A stretch of 64,000 nucleotides of DNA from positions 83,675,165 through 83,739,164 of the forward strand of contig CM055816.1 in the NCBI GenBank assembly GCA_029582265.1. Reading direction: 5' to 3'. Shown here in pieces: positions 1 to 11,300 of this stretch; position 1 is the first letter of the stretch, and each line of letters starts with the position of its first letter. Made by a program: the position numbers and the translations under genes. The notes under the pieces were generated by a model, which was given only the letters and a program-made list of their open reading frames with translations, was not told where the DNA came from and searched no databases. The stretch comes from Zoroaster sp. YZ-2022 (taxonomy: Eukaryota; Echinodermata; Asteroidea; Forcipulatida; Zoroasteridae).

Positions 1-852
1 GGCCCTTTTTTTTACCCCGAATCGCCAAGATTCACCACGATCTTTGTCGTGGTAAATCTTGGCAATTCTTGTCTGAGGTCGTACGGGCATCTTGACAGTG
101 TAACCGGGGTATAACACACACCCGCGAGCAAAATTGTCCAAACCTTAAACTAAGTCCAAATTTGTTCTCTCCCTTAATAACCTGACCTGCTTAATAACTA
201 TAATCTCCCTATTTAAATCAATTGATCTCACACTTCCTTATTAATTTCCAAATATGTCTCAGGAAGTCTAATGATACTCCGATCCATTACTTATTTACAA
301 ATGTACAAATTCCCTGCACCTTCTGGTCAATACAGCTGACTTCCAAGTGTTATTCACTTTCGATTGACTCACCAAATATATAAATTTCACTAATTTACCA
401 ACCCGATACTTTCCATGTCTTGGGCAAGAACCCAAATATTAAGCAAGAACTCAACGTGGTATCTCGGTTGTTCCATTCATTATTCCATAAACAATTTATC
501 AAAAAAGTAAAAACACTGGCTTGCCAATACTAGTGAGTAAGCATGAACTTCAGCTGCCGATAACAGAAGACACTGCACTGTTATCAGGTTTAAGAGTCGA
601 TGTAAGACCGTAATTGACCAACAGTTTTGACTACTTTCCTGAATCGATGAGGAAAAAATTACCTTTAACATTATTAATAAATTGTGAACAGATCCACTGA
701 CTAATCCCGAAATCACATAATAAAAACTAACGAGACTCATGATCATAAAGAGTAAAACTCCTAATTCCACATTAATGGTTATTGTATGATTTTGATCAAT
801 ATTTTGTGAATGCTTTCGACTCACAGCCGAGCGAGGCTCTCTAAAAGGATTG
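1..852. other. Unassigned flank of the gypsy element
   Basis: I see no recognisable gene. A 40-nt hairpin lies at 24-63 (arms 24-40 and about 47-63, starting GCCAAGATT). The block adjoins the integrase end of the minus-strand gypsy element, so part of it could be its 3' LTR. No matching second LTR was found to the right of 7741, so this is not claimed. The minus-strand open frame at 480-824 has no known motif. Confidence 0.4.
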
Positions 853-2105
853 CTATGTTTTCCTGAGTGTTGTCGTTCTAACTGATCGTCGCAGTGGTAG
901 TTTAGGTTCTGGTGCTATGTCAGTTATTTCATTAGAAGTAGAATTATCTGAATTAACTATCATTATTTCTAATTCTGAATCTGAACTACTGTTTGTTTCT
1001 ACTGGAGTTTCTTTCTGAGGTTTTTTTGTTTTCTTCCTGCTACTGATTTTGATATTGTCCTCGTTAATTTTTGTCAACTTCAATTCGGTCGAGTGCACAT
1101 TCTTCACTTGATCAGAACCTCCCACTGGTTGAATTGAATATACAAAAGTATTTGTATCAGGCTGGTCTACAATTCTATATAGTTGTGATGAATAAGCGTC
1201 TTGGATCTTATGCCGTCCTGTAAACTGGTGTTGTTTTCGGTACACTATATCTCCTATGGCAAAAGTGTATGGTTTGGCCTTACAATCAAATATTTCCTTA
1301 CGGGATTCTTCAGCTAACTTTAACTTTTGTTGTGCAAGCTTAAATGATTGTTGTAACCGTTTTTGATGCAAGGTTACCCAGTCTACAGTTTCTTCTTGTT
1401 GACCTCCAAGAAGTAGATCAACTGGAAGGAGGACTTCTCGTCCGAACATCAGATAAAAAGGTGTAAAACCTGTAGCCGAGTGAACCGTAGCATTATAGCA
1501 ATAAACTAATTCACCTAAATGTTTGTGCCAGTGTTTATTTTTGTTTCTCGGTTAGTGTTCTAAGCAAATGATGCATAGTTCTATTAAAACGTTCGCATTG
1601 TGCATTACCTTGTGCATGATAAGCAGTGGTTCTAGATTTACGAATCCCATACAAGGAACAAAGACTTTGAATTAGATCAGACTCAAACTGCCTTCCTTGA
1701 TCGGAATGTATCCTTTCCGGAACCCCAAACCTTATAAACCATTCATTTACTATAGAACTTTAGCTGTGGTTGCAGCGGTTTGATCCTTAGTGGGAACTGC
1801 TATGGTGTATTTTGAGAATAATATCAGTGATAACAAGAACATTTTCAGTACGATCGGACGCCGGCTCAATGACAGTAACATCGATAGCGATCGATCACCT
1901 CAAGGGGACGTGACGCTAGCAAGTGTCCCAATGGATTTTTTTTTGGTTTTGGACATGGCAGCTTTGCCACAATACATCGCACACAACGCTGTACCCAATC
2001 TTTTATGTCTCGGAACATTCCCGGCCAATAGCACCTCTGCTGTACCAAAGAAAACGTCCGTTCTTCGCCCTGATGTCCACTCTGATCATGTAAGGCCAAC
2101 AACAA
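853..2105 (-). pseudogene. Integrase of the gypsy element, broken
   Basis: The first part (2105-1866) has the zinc-binding pattern His-x3-His (HDQSGHQG), then YWPGM and Cys-x2-Cys (CVRC). Downstream, in shifted frames, are the D-rich start of the catalytic core (IDVTVIEPAS), the second-Asp block ([10 protein letters not shown]) and the Glu block ([12 protein letters not shown]), the usual D,D-35-E layout. The C-terminal part (1449-853, 198 codons) starts MFGREVLLPVDLLLGG, continues with a basic linker and ends in a Ser/Thr-rich tail, as in gypsy integrases. Frameshifts near 1470 and 1750 and several stops separate the blocks. In an intact element this enzyme would insert the cDNA into nuclear DNA. 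Confidence 0.85.
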
Positions 2106-2373
2106 AAATTGTTGAGTTGCCCTCCAGTGAAAATATTTGAAGGGGTCGGTCGGTCGGGATTTTTTATTTTTATTTTTTTCTCCTTGACTTCATTTTAAGA
2201 TTGAAATGCATTGGAACTGAAACCACATACTATGTTTTTCATTTGTATACCTATCAGCAAGGAATTTTGCTTCAGAATAAAAGTATCCCAAGCATTTTTG
2301 TTGTACTTTTCGCTGTGATTGACACAGCAAATTCATCCATATTGCGTGCAATGCTCAACATGCAACATGTGAG

Positions 2374-2535
2374 TGGCCATTCGATTTGAAAACGTGTAGA
2401 TCGAGTCGCAATCATTGACACACGTACAGTGCGGGGAGCCAGTGCACAACGTAAGGGCCATTTGATTTGAAAACGTGTAGATTGAGTCGCAATCATTGAC
2501 ATACAAAACAGTGCGCGAAGCCAGTGGAAAACAGG
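2374..2535. repeat. Subterminal direct repeats, left group (2 x ~82 bp)
   Basis: Two head-to-tail units begin GGCCATTCGATTTGAAAAC and GGCCATTTGATTTGAAAAC. Each continues with GAGTCGCAATCATTGACA and an AGTGCG...GCCAGTG block. The same unit recurs in the same orientation at the other end of the insertion. Confidence 0.75.
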
Positions 2536-3961
2536 GCACGGCGCGCGTGTACAAACAAGTATTCGTATTTGTTTGTTTGTTTTTCATAACTCCATTGACG
2601 CTGTACACGTCACATAGAAACATTGAAGTCTTAATACAGACCTAAACGGCAACGTTATTACCGTGACGAATAGGGCCTCAATTTTATAATTTAAAAACAT
2701 GTTTTAGGGAACGTTAACAGTTACATCCCATGTAAAATGATATTTGCTCTACGTATGATTATCTTAATATTTTGTACTCTGGTAAAAATTCAATTGGATG
2801 CATTTTTTATGCTAGAACTTGACTAGGACTTTAGGAGGTATTTTTTTTCTGCGTCAACTTGGATGAACATGAATATTTATGACTGGATATCTGAGCTTGA
2901 GGTCAGTTATTTTTTCAATGCTTTTATAATGTAAATACAAGTGTTCATGAATGGTTTTATTGATTGAATTTTGTTCTTATGTACATGTGAAATAAACATG
3001 ATTGACATTCCTCTCAAACATGGAATTTGAACAGACATCAGTCATGGAACAGTCATTGTTTATCTCATGTATAGTAACGTTTCAAATGTATGCAAACTGT
3101 CATTGGACGACTGTTTTCTGTGACATTTTATTCGGACAGATTTGAAAACATGATGAACCGTACTAGCCATTTTCCATTTTTTTGACAAAACACTATTAAA
3201 ACTTAAATTCCATAATCACTTACCCAAGATATCCGCAGTGCAAAGATGATATTTAGTTTCTTGTCATTTTCCAACCATAGAGGAAGGACAACCGCAATGA
3301 ACACCTTCTCAAATTGTCATCATGGCGCGTGAGCTGTTTTCATGTCATGTACAGTACATGTGTATGTGCATACAGTCATTGCACTGTACATGTACATTAT
3401 TGTGTACACATACATGTACATGTACACAACGTTACGTTCGAAGGTTGACAGTTTGCAACGTGAAAATGGCTTAGAATACCATGAATTTCGGAACACAACA
3501 GCATTGTCCCAGAAATGATTTCAGTGTATTTAAGTTAAATAATAGTTAAACTGTTGCTCAGAAAGGGTTATTGTATTCAAACCACCGTATTTCCAAAAAT
3601 ATGACTGGTTTTCTGGTGACCTCATAGTCATACTTCTACTGAACTTTTTAATGAGTCACTGGTTCTCTGCATAATGCTTGAGCAAAAACTCCCAAAACAA
3701 TATATGTTTACCAACTAGACAACGTAAAGTTTATACAAATCAATCATCCTTTATTTAATGTCAGTTTCAGTATTTTAATGTTCATGAACTTCAATTTAAC
3801 CTATCAGGGGAGCAATTTTACGCTCTCCATTCAAATATCAAAGATGTCTACACACGCGCGTTACACATTATTCGATACTTTTGCGGAGCGCGTAAACCGA
3901 ATATTCGACTGACTGAGTTTCACTAACAGAGGGCGCACATTAATTGTCTCTGAAACAGCCG

Positions 3962-4086
3962 TGGGGGCCATTCGATTGGAAAACGCGTAGATTTGAGTCG
4001 CAATCGTTGGCACACAGTGTGTGCGAAGGCAGTGCACCATGTGAGGGCCGGGGCCATTCGATTTGAAAACATGTAGACTGAGTCTT
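3962..4086. repeat. Subterminal direct repeats, right group (~1.4 units)
   Basis: One unit of about 90 bp and a partial one match the 2374-2535 units in direct orientation (GGGCCATTCGATT...GAGTCGCAATCGTTGGCA). A short palindrome, ACCGGTAAATTTACCGGT, follows at about 4090-4108. Confidence 0.7.
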
Positions 4087-4602
4087 GGGTACCGGTAAAT
4101 TTACCGGTAAAAAAAGTGGAAAATTTCACAAATCAAACGTATTATGTTTTATACAAAGAAAATTGGTAAGTTTCATTAATAAATAGGCCTATGAATGACG
4201 GGGGAAAAAAAGAAGAAAAAACCGACCCGAGATTTCAGCACTTTTGGGTCGGTCGGTGGAGGGCAACTCAACATCTTTCTTTTTGTTGGCCTAATGAAGA
4301 AAGAATGGTCGGTTTCAAACAAACTGGTAAAACTAGCTGTTTTTTTCTCCATACCATAATATCAATACGTTTTCTACACAATACACCATCCAATTCAACA
4401 ACTGAGAAGGACTAAAACAAGATGTATCTCTTTCTTCCTTTCTGAAGAAGTGGGTTGTCTTCCCTCTTTGAAGTGCACTAAAAACCTTTGAATTGTTGGA
4501 TCTGTGTTGTAATTGTTGGAGTTTCTCTCTGGAGTAGGACGGAAATGCTGATATCTGTGAGGATATCGCTTGTTGGTTCTTGTTGGTGTTAGCTGTATAT
4601 TT

Positions 4603-5185
4603 TCACCTCCACATACCACTCGTAACTCCGAGCCGAGAGTGTGACAATTCATGAAGACATTCGACACTACTTTGTGATACGTCATCGTTTTCTCTTGGTA
4701 TTTGTCGAGACAAAGCGTCTGCGTTTCGATTCTCACGACCAGAACGGTATCTGATCTTAAAGTCAAAGACATTTAGATTTGCTACCCATCTCTGTTCAGC
4801 TGCATCTAAGCGTGACGTTTGCAAATGACTCAACGCATTATTGTCGGTCCAAACTGTAAATGTACTCGACTCCCGTAGAGGTAGTCTTTAAATGTTTCCG
4901 TCACTGCCTAAGTAAGTGCGAGAAGTTCCAATTTCATCGAACTATAGCGTTGCATCTTTCGCTCGTTTGGAATTGGACGGAGAGTGCGACTCGCGTAGGC
5001 TATAACTCTACGTTTCCCCTCTTGTTCTTGAGACAAGACTGCACCTAAACCATCAAGACTGGCGTCAACTTCTACGATGAACGGCTGGTTGAAATCAGCG
5101 TATCCCAAGATGGGCATAGAGACGAACTTACTCTTCAGTTGATCGAACGCCACCTGACAACTCTCAGTCCACCTTTTTCGGAAGT
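4603..5185 (-). pseudogene. RNase H of the gypsy element (3' part of RT region)
   Basis: From 5185 downwards one reads WTESCQVAFDQLK, the RT-RNase H connection, then the first catalytic Asp block (FIVEVDASLDGLGAVLSQ), the Glu block (YSSMKLELLALT), the Asp block VWTDNNALSHLQT and the ending HxxGxxNxxADALSR type motif (YRSGRENRNADALSRQ). These are the ordered motifs of gypsy RNase H, which would remove the RNA strand of the RNA-DNA hybrid. A frameshift near 4900 breaks the frame, and a SINE cuts it from the RT at 5188. Downstream (4294-4600) is a degenerate RNase H-integrase tether with no motif. Confidence 0.85.
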
Positions 5186-5187
5186 AA

Positions 5188-5566
5188 TAATAATAATAAT
5201 AATAGTAATAATAATAATGTGGACTTATATAGCGCACGTATCCACCAAACTGGTGCTCAATGCGCATTATATTATTACCCCTGGTCATCAGGCTCATAAA
5301 TCATTCCTGAAACCATCTCAACTCCCTGGGGAGTATACAGCTCAATTGCTGCCATTACAGCGCATATAGGGCTAATCAAACACAACAACCAACTCTGCCC
5401 TCACAGGTACCCATTTACCCCTGGGTGGAGAGAAGCAATTATGGTGAAGTGTCTTGCTCAAGGACACAAGCACCATGGTCGCGGTTGGGATTCGAACCCA
5501 CATTCTTACGACTCAGCCATCAGAACACAAATCCGATGCACTAAACCGCTCGACCATGGATGACTT
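5188..5566 (-). mobile_element. tRNA-derived SINE (SINE-1), full length
   Basis: On the minus strand it starts with a tRNA-like head: A-box-like TGGTCGAGCGGT and B-box GGTTCGAATCC, similar to tRNA-Leu/Ser. Next comes a body containing the complement of GTGTCTTGCTCAAGGACAC and GGTACCCATTTACCCCTGGG, then an (ATT)n tail. It sits inside the RNase H/RT region of the gypsy element. The body resembles from memory the shared central domains of deuterostome SINEs (Nin-DC type), which needs a database check. Further copies lie at 30617-30966 and 38925-39185, and a head only at about 11638-11690. Confidence 0.8.
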
Positions 5567-6053
5567 CTTCTGACATTCTCCAATTAAATCATACAATTCC
5601 CTCGCAATCTTTGAAAAGGACGGTACGTATCTCCAATAATAACTGGCAAACCCAAGGAAAGTTCTCAACTGTTTTAACGTCCGCGGTACCGGCCATTCAT
5701 CAACCGCCTTGGCCTTCGTCTGTCGAGATACCCTCTGACGACAACACATGACCCAGATACGAAACCTGTCTCTTAAAGAGATGACACTTTGAAGGTTTTA
5801 ACTTCAAGTTGTGAGCCTTCAGTCGCCTGAAAACCAGATGAAGATGCTCCAAATGCTTTTCAAATGACGAAGAGTAGATCAAAATATCATCTAAATAAAC
5901 CAACAACATTTGCAGAGTCAAATCACCTAAACACCTTTGCATCAGTCTCTGAAATGTAGCCGGAGCTCCACACAGAACAAATGGCATACGGTTATATTCG
6001 AACAAGCCTAATGGAGTGGAAAACGCCGTTTTTTCCCGACCCTCTTCATGCAT
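5567..6053 (-). pseudogene. Reverse transcriptase core of the gypsy element
   Basis: The minus-strand frame from 6053 shows FEYNRMPFVLCGAPATFQ (RT block 4), then LVYLDDILIYS with the catalytic Y-x-D-D (block 5), then LKLKPSKCHLF and VSYLGHVLSSEGI (blocks 6-7). A second frame from 5749 continues with LRTFLGFASYYWRYV. All are standard Ty3/gypsy RT motifs. The switch of frame near 5700-5745 is a frameshift. The intact enzyme would copy the element RNA into DNA in cytoplasmic particles. Confidence 0.9.
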
Positions 6054-6106
6054 CCGAACTTGGTGGTAGCCACTCGCAAGATCTAGTGTGCTAAAAAACT
6101 TGGCAC

Positions 6107-6871
6107 CTATAGGGGCATCAAGGGATTCATACGTAAAGATCCACCCTTCTTCTTAGCCAATACCACTGGAGCAGCATACGGACTACAGCTCTCTCGTATA
6201 ACCTCTGCTTGAAGATCTCGAATGTGTTGCTTTACCTCCTCAAATTGGTTTGGTGGTATGCGACGAAACGCTTGTGTGATTGGCTCATCTGTCTTAGTAA
6301 CAATTCGGTGGGTGACTTTTGTGTCCCCTAAGTCTAAGTTGGTTTCTGCAAAAATATCGCGACGTTTATGAAGGAGAGAATGTATCTTATCCCGTTGTTC
6401 TTCCGTGCCTTCAAACTCCGAAAGGTCAACGTTGATGGGACTACCTTTGGACTCTGAAGCAGAAATCACGTCAGTCTTGGATACCATAATCTCATTGATC
6501 GACACTTGGTTAAATTGGATTTCTAAAGTGTTACTAGAAACAACAGCCTCCACTGGATTCATGATGCCAATAGGTGTTTGCCCTGGTACAACTTTTCCTT
6601 CTGAAGTAAGATCGACTATTCTTACTGGAAATGATCGACATCTGGCATCGACAATTGTTGACTGTACAATTACCCCAACCGGCAAATTATGAGAATTTCT
6701 CAAAGGTTCAACGACAGAGTTTTGAGCTCCGGTACTTCTACTTGGAGCGAGTACTGTAACCCATGATTGTGCAGGAATGAAGGATGAAGTGCCTGCTACG
6801 GTATACACCAATGAAGATTTGGGCTCACTCGTAACTCGAACTCGGCTGGCAATGTTCATACCATTCTCCAT
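6107..6871 (-). pseudogene. Gag-pol spacer and RT N-terminus of the gypsy element
   Basis: A 254-codon minus-strand frame. The last third carries the RT entry region: HRRDIFAETNLDLGDT, then THRIVTKTDEPITQAFRRIP, SPYAAPVVLAKKKGGSLRM. The first two thirds (residues 1-150) correspond to the segment between aspartic protease and RT. The protease Asp-Ser/Thr-Gly motif and the gag zinc knuckle were not found, so an internal deletion between gag and this frame is likely. It is separated from the next RT piece by a frameshift near 6060-6110. Confidence 0.8.
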
Positions 6872-6952
6872 TGCATTTTTTGGTGGCCTTACTAAATGCT
6901 TCCATCAATTGGTGGGAAAAATCCCTAAGAGATTCAGATGATTTTTGTAGTG

Positions 6953-7071
6953 TTTTCACAGGTACTCGGAAAGCACTGAGTATACAGTGCTATACACACG
7001 TCGGTGTAGGGCAAAATTAAATCAATTGTTTATCTCCCGACGCAAGAATTTCACCAACCTATAGATTTGTG
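6953..7071 (-). mobile_element. Fragment of tRNA-derived SINE-4
   Basis: It shares with 34711-34978 the blocks ACTCGGAAAGCACTGAGTAT, ACAGTGCTATACAC and TTAAATCAATTGTTTATCTC, followed by GCAAGAATTTCACCAACCTA. The tRNA-like head is missing here. Strand relative to the head is inferred from the 34.8-kb copy and may be plus. Confidence 0.6.
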
Positions 7072-7366
7072 TTTACATTCAAAAAAATGTCTCTGTAATT
7101 GAACTCCCGTGGCTTTAATGCCAAATACTCCATGCAAGATCTGAGTAAGTTTGTCAACTGTATCACGTTCCGATAAGGGGCGAAGCTTAACTTCTTCCCT
7201 AGCTGGGCCATCTAAATGCTGAAACATAAAATGTACTTTATCTTCCTCAGCAAGAGGCCTAGAAGCTATGGATGCATTAATATCACAGAGTCAACCCTCT
7301 AAAGTAATACTAGTATGTTGCTCTTTACCAGTGAACGATTTTATCTTTCTCTGTGATGGCATAAGT

Positions 7367-7411
7367 CAGGGGCGCCGGAGCCGGGGGGGCCGGGGGGGCC
7401 CGGGCCCCCCC

Positions 7412-7450
<39 letters not shown>

Positions 7451-7620
7451 AATTTATTTAAACAAAAAAATTATGTTGGGAGGGGAAAAAAGGGGGGGGA
7501 AATTAATGGAACAAAGGGGATGCAGTAGGTGAAAAAACAAAACAACTGATTACCCAAACACCCAAGGTTGGAAATTGTTGGTGCCCCCCCCCCCACTTTT
7601 AAATACCTTCCGGCGGGCCT
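7367..7620. mobile_element. hAT-like MITE with 8-bp target duplication
   Basis: Flanked by GCATAAGT at 7359-7366 and 7621-7628. The ends are inverted (CAGGGGCGCCGG and its counterpart CCGGCGGGCCT). The inside is a C/G tract, a T run of more than 30 and A/G-rich filler without coding potential. The removed version restores the gag reading frame. An 8-bp duplication with CAG-type ends suits hAT transposons. Confidence 0.65.
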
Positions 7621-7741
7621 GCATAAGTAAGTATGCTGGAGGATGAGATTTCTTTTTTTGTTCGGATACCAACGCTAGTTCCTTAGTTAACTTCTCTAAT
7701 TGTTCCCACATGCTATCTACATCTCGTTTTTTTGAAGCCAT

Positions 7742-9639
7742 TTTTAAACTAACAATAAAAATTACAAACTTTGATTGAGTCTACCAAAATCTTTTATACC
7801 TTAATAAATTTCTCAATTCACATGGAATCAATACATTAATACATTATTAATAACTATTATCAACAATTAGTTTACTAGCTACAACGGTTCAACCTGAACA
7901 GTTGCATTAAGTTGTTGCCTTAAATATCGGTCTACGTGATGATGCTTCCCGATGACATCTCTGAAGTCATGTTGAATTACTCTGGTGTCCCATTGAAATG
8001 TAGAAGTGTGTTCGTCGAAGATCCCTTTTAATCCCCAGCTTACGAGCAGATCTCCGGTCGAAAACGTTTAACAAATCATCAGGTAGCGGGGTTAGGGATT
8101 CTGGTAGCCTTTATTATGGTTAAATTTCAAATCGATTAATTGATTTTTTTTTTTTTTTTCTTTTTTTTTTAATATATTTTTCTTTTGATTGTCCAGACAT
8201 TTAAAAAAATCAAATCCTGCCGACTACGCCATGTGTAACCAGGCGAGAAATAAAAGGACTTGGAAATGGATGTTGCAGGTCTGATTTTTATGAAGTTGGT
8301 AATTTATTTGGACATCAAAATAGATCTATATATAAATATCTATGCAATTCCCTTCGACAAAGGTCGAAATAATTGCATAACATGAATTAGCTCAAACCCA
8401 TGTCTTAAGGATAGCAAAAAGTAAGGTTATATTGTAAAGTCCTGAATCAGCTTAAATCCGTATATTAAATAAAATAAAATAAAGGCTACCAGACAATAAG
8501 GGAAGTCTGTAAAAAGATATTAAAATACAGGAAAAATATAAATTACATCATTTTATACAGAAATTGGTAACTAACACACGAATTAACGCTACATGTACTA
8601 TAATTGTTATAAGTCGTGCAACGCAGAACTAGATGCGATTTCAAATAAATCACTATAAACTGACTAGTATTCCAACCTAATGCACAATGATGTCATACAT
8701 CTTTCACCAAGATACAATAGTCATTTTCCAAAGCACCATATAAAATTGTTTTTGTGAGTACAATAAATGCAGTTGAGATTTATAAAAGTTCCATAAAACC
8801 TCGCTAACAATTACACCGTACCTTTTAGTAAAGTAACACTTCTGTGGTTTGTGATATGAAGAACTAAGAGCTCAACCCTCAGTGATGTCTAATGATGTAT
8901 GGCTGTAAACAAAATATTTCCTAAATATTTCCACATAACGAAAACTGAATTTCTATACACTTAATTTACTTTGCATCAAAGTTCGGACAGTATTTTAACT
9001 AGTTCCTTCAACTTCACAATTTCATAAATAATTTAACTTGCTTTAAATTAATACTAAATTTTACTTTAATAGTGTCGATATTATGTATAACCACTCAGTT
9101 GCCCTCGGTACTGCCACATAATGCTATTCTTTCCAAATTCTAGTAACAAAATGCAATCTTTTCTGAGTAATATCCCAACCTTCTGAAGAAATGCTTGAAT
9201 TCTGGCAATTATCAAAATAACGGTTTTTACACAATCTCTAGTCATGATAATGTCAACTTTTACATGTGCTAACTTTCTGACTCACCGAATTAGATTCTGC
9301 ACGCTACTGTTGCCATTCGAACGCAGTTGAATTTGTAAACGGCAATCAGCAAAAGCTTGTCGATTCTATAGTATGATTACTTTTAAACGAACACCAATAA
9401 TGTAAAAGATATAAAAGAAATGGGCTGAACTCAAGAAACTAAGAGAACTAAAGCATAACTGACGCCCTCACGCTTGACTGGCCACAAGTATTTCACCGAA
9501 TATTGTTCAAATGTATTCAAAGCCCAAGAAGTTAAGCTACCAAAGGGAATATTCTTCCTCGCAGGCATCATTAACATAAATTATCTGTACGCAAGTAAAT
9601 GACCGAGTCTCGAGGTCAGTTGGTTACATTTAGTACAAT
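7742..9639. other. Non-coding AT-rich stretch with one inverted pair
   Basis: No coding signal. A perfect 15-bp inverted pair, CTGGTAGCCTTTATT at 8101-8115 and its complement at 8478-8492, encloses 362 bp and a T-run at 8143-8170. This may be an old fold-back element; no target duplication is visible. The gypsy 5' LTR would be expected here but was not identified. Confidence 0.4.
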
Positions 9640-11300
9640 TTCGGCTAAATAAACTAACTTATTTCGTTCTTTGAGGGCGCTATGTAAGATTAACGGTAAC
9701 GTTGTAGGCATAGGAAAGAGATTTTCCACTTGAGGGTGCACCCAACTACAATGAGAAAAAAGTCATACGCCGAGCTGTTTAGGCCAATGAAAGTTGATTA
9801 CTAGTTTCTCGTCAGCCATTTATCAAATTTTGGTGAGTTTTTTTTTTCATTATTCATTATTCATTATTTTTCATCAAGGAAAAATGCAACCCATACACAT
9901 ACACAAACTGCCATTTTGAAACAGATTTAGGTTCTATAGTAAATAATGATGGTGCAAACCCATTCAGTGACACCACATCTTTGTTGACTTTTGTTTTTGT
10001 TTTCCAAGATGTATTTGTCATACAAATTGAAATACAGTGAATCCGTATTTGACTATTTCCAAAATTTGTCAATTTGACAATGAGTTTTGTGGGAATAGTA
10101 GGCTTTTTTGTATGAACGTACCAATAATGACCGATTGGTCAAATTGGGGGAATGTGTAAAAGAGACAGGATATTTTTTCAGATCCTTTAGTGAATGCGCA
10201 CATCAGCATGCAAACGACATGAACATACCTTGAAGGCATGACAACGATCGATCAATACCAACCTCGTACCACGGCGACAATACACGACCCGGATAGGCCG
10301 GGCACATAGTATGCGATCTGGAAACGAGGTTGCAATTTGTGTGACCTGTGAACGTCATTCCGCGGCTCTCATCATATCAGCGGCTGCACCAGCTGCATGT
10401 ACACTATATACCCTGCATGCCATGGGTTTTCTTTCGCAAATCTGTGAAGCTAGGCAGATCAGCGCTTCCCATGGGCCCAGCTGTATGGAAGGTGGGCACG
10501 ACCGGTATGTTGCATGATACAGCGAAGCTGCAAAAACATCGACCGCGCAATCGGAACGGTTCCTTTTAGCTTGGGAGTAGTTTGCGTCGGATTTTCCGGA
10601 TTTTCCCAAAAATGTTTTGCAAAATAATGAAATTTTGGCATAATGAAATTTTTTGGTGCGGGGCCAAAATCACGTGCGGGCGCTGACGAGAAACTAGTAA
10701 TCAGCTTTCATTCGCCTTATCATAAAGAGTATGCCGTCAAATATTTCTGAAAAACAACGAATTGAGGCCCATACATTTGGTGGATTGTGTAAAAATGGTC
10801 CAATATCATAACCTGGACTGTGAGTATTTTGGATACACTAGGCCCTGAAAAAGTGGTCCTAATTTGATTTCAAGCGTAAGGACTTTTTCCAAAACGGCTG
10901 CTTCGTTTGTTGTGAGAATTTAACGGCGACGTTAATTGCGTTAAACGCATTGCATGACATAGGCCTATTATTGCAGCCTGTGTGTACACATAAGCGTATG
11001 ACGCACTGGTTTAAAAAAGTGTCGAAAAGTGGGGAGGGGAGGAGCTAATGATACTGGAATTTGTTTGTTCCCTGCAAAACGGCCAATGAAATGCAGCCAC
11101 CCCTAGTATCTTTGCATCACTGTGAGAGAAAGTACACTGGCAAAATTACATGCAAATTTACAGGAAAATGTAGGCAAATCATATCTCCATCTTCAATGTG
11201 TTGCACTAAGTGTTCAAGTCACTGGTAGCTCAGTCGGTAGAGTGACTGATTGTGAAGCCAACGGTCACCAGTTCAACTCCCGCCGGAAACATTTTTTTTT
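9640..11300 (+). repeat. Dispersed repeat family A, copy 1 (interrupted)
   Basis: The outer parts match, in reverse orientation, 20028-21200: for example GAGGGCGCTATGTAAG, GGGTGCACCCAACTA, GCGTTAAACGCATTGCATGA and GCCACCCCTAGTATCTTTGC. A third, shorter copy is at 27290-27790. The right end carries a tRNA-like segment. The middle is a later Harbinger-like insertion. No protein is encoded. Confidence 0.7.
9782..10716. mobile_element. Harbinger-like non-autonomous transposon, 935 bp
   Basis: Inverted ends of about 35 bp (GGCCAATGAAAGTTGATTAC at the left; complement of GGCGAATGAAAGCTGATTAC at the right) with TTA on both sides (9779-9781 and 10717-10719). The reverse-strand family A copy near 20985 keeps the uninterrupted site (GAGCTGTTTATCATAA on its minus strand), which proves insertion with a 3-bp TTA duplication. 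PIF/Harbinger elements duplicate TWA. No transposase frame inside. Confidence 0.7.

Larger units (their letters stand above)
2092..4293. mobile_element. 2.2-kb non-coding insertion with inverted ends
   Basis: It interrupts the gypsy element just before the integrase zinc finger. The ends are inverted copies: GTTGAGTTGCCCTCCA at 2111-2126 and its complement at 4257-4272. A looser match continues outwards (AGGCCAAC near 2093 and its complement near 4285-4292), though the left outer part also reads as gypsy coding sequence. GGTCGG tracts lie just inside both ends. Inside, direct repeats of about 82-90 bp occur near each end, and a palindromic stretch rich in GTACATGTAC lies at about 3340-3430. 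No transposase frame was seen, so it is probably a non-autonomous DNA transposon of unassigned family. Confidence 0.55.
853..7741 (-). mobile_element. Decayed Ty3/gypsy LTR retrotransposon, nested insertions
   Basis: Reading right to left on the minus strand, the pieces follow Ty3/gypsy order: gag (7741 to about 6880), a gag-pol spacer and start of reverse transcriptase (6871-6107), reverse transcriptase (6053-5567), RNase H (5185 to about 4600), integrase zinc finger (2105-1866) and integrase core and C-terminus (1866-853). The order RT-RNase H-integrase is the hallmark of Ty3/gypsy rather than Ty1/copia. Four later elements interrupt it: a hAT-like MITE at 7367-7620, a SINE piece at 6953-7071, a tRNA-derived SINE at 5188-5566 and a 2.2-kb element at 2092-4293. 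Frameshifts and stops lie in every domain, so it is inactive. No LTR pair, primer-binding site or envelope gene was identified. Confidence 0.88.
6880..7741 (-). pseudogene. Gag region of the gypsy element, broken
   Basis: The minus strand from 7741 opens with MASKKRDVDSMWEQLEKL. After skipping the MITE at 7367-7620 it continues in frame with a gag-like segment (KIKSFTGKEQHTSITLEG), a stop, and then PLAEEDKVHFMFQHLDGPAR and LSERDTVDKLTQILHGVFG. Such a segment is typical of gypsy/ARC-like capsids. The SINE piece at 6953-7071 breaks it again, and SLRDFSHQLMEAFSKATK follows. Intact Gag would assemble the particle. The assignment rests on recalled family resemblance plus position before pol. Confidence 0.65.

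Noticed and set aside
1..480. 3' LTR of the gypsy element
   Set aside because: No matching LTR on the other side and no clear TG...CA ends or polypurine tract.
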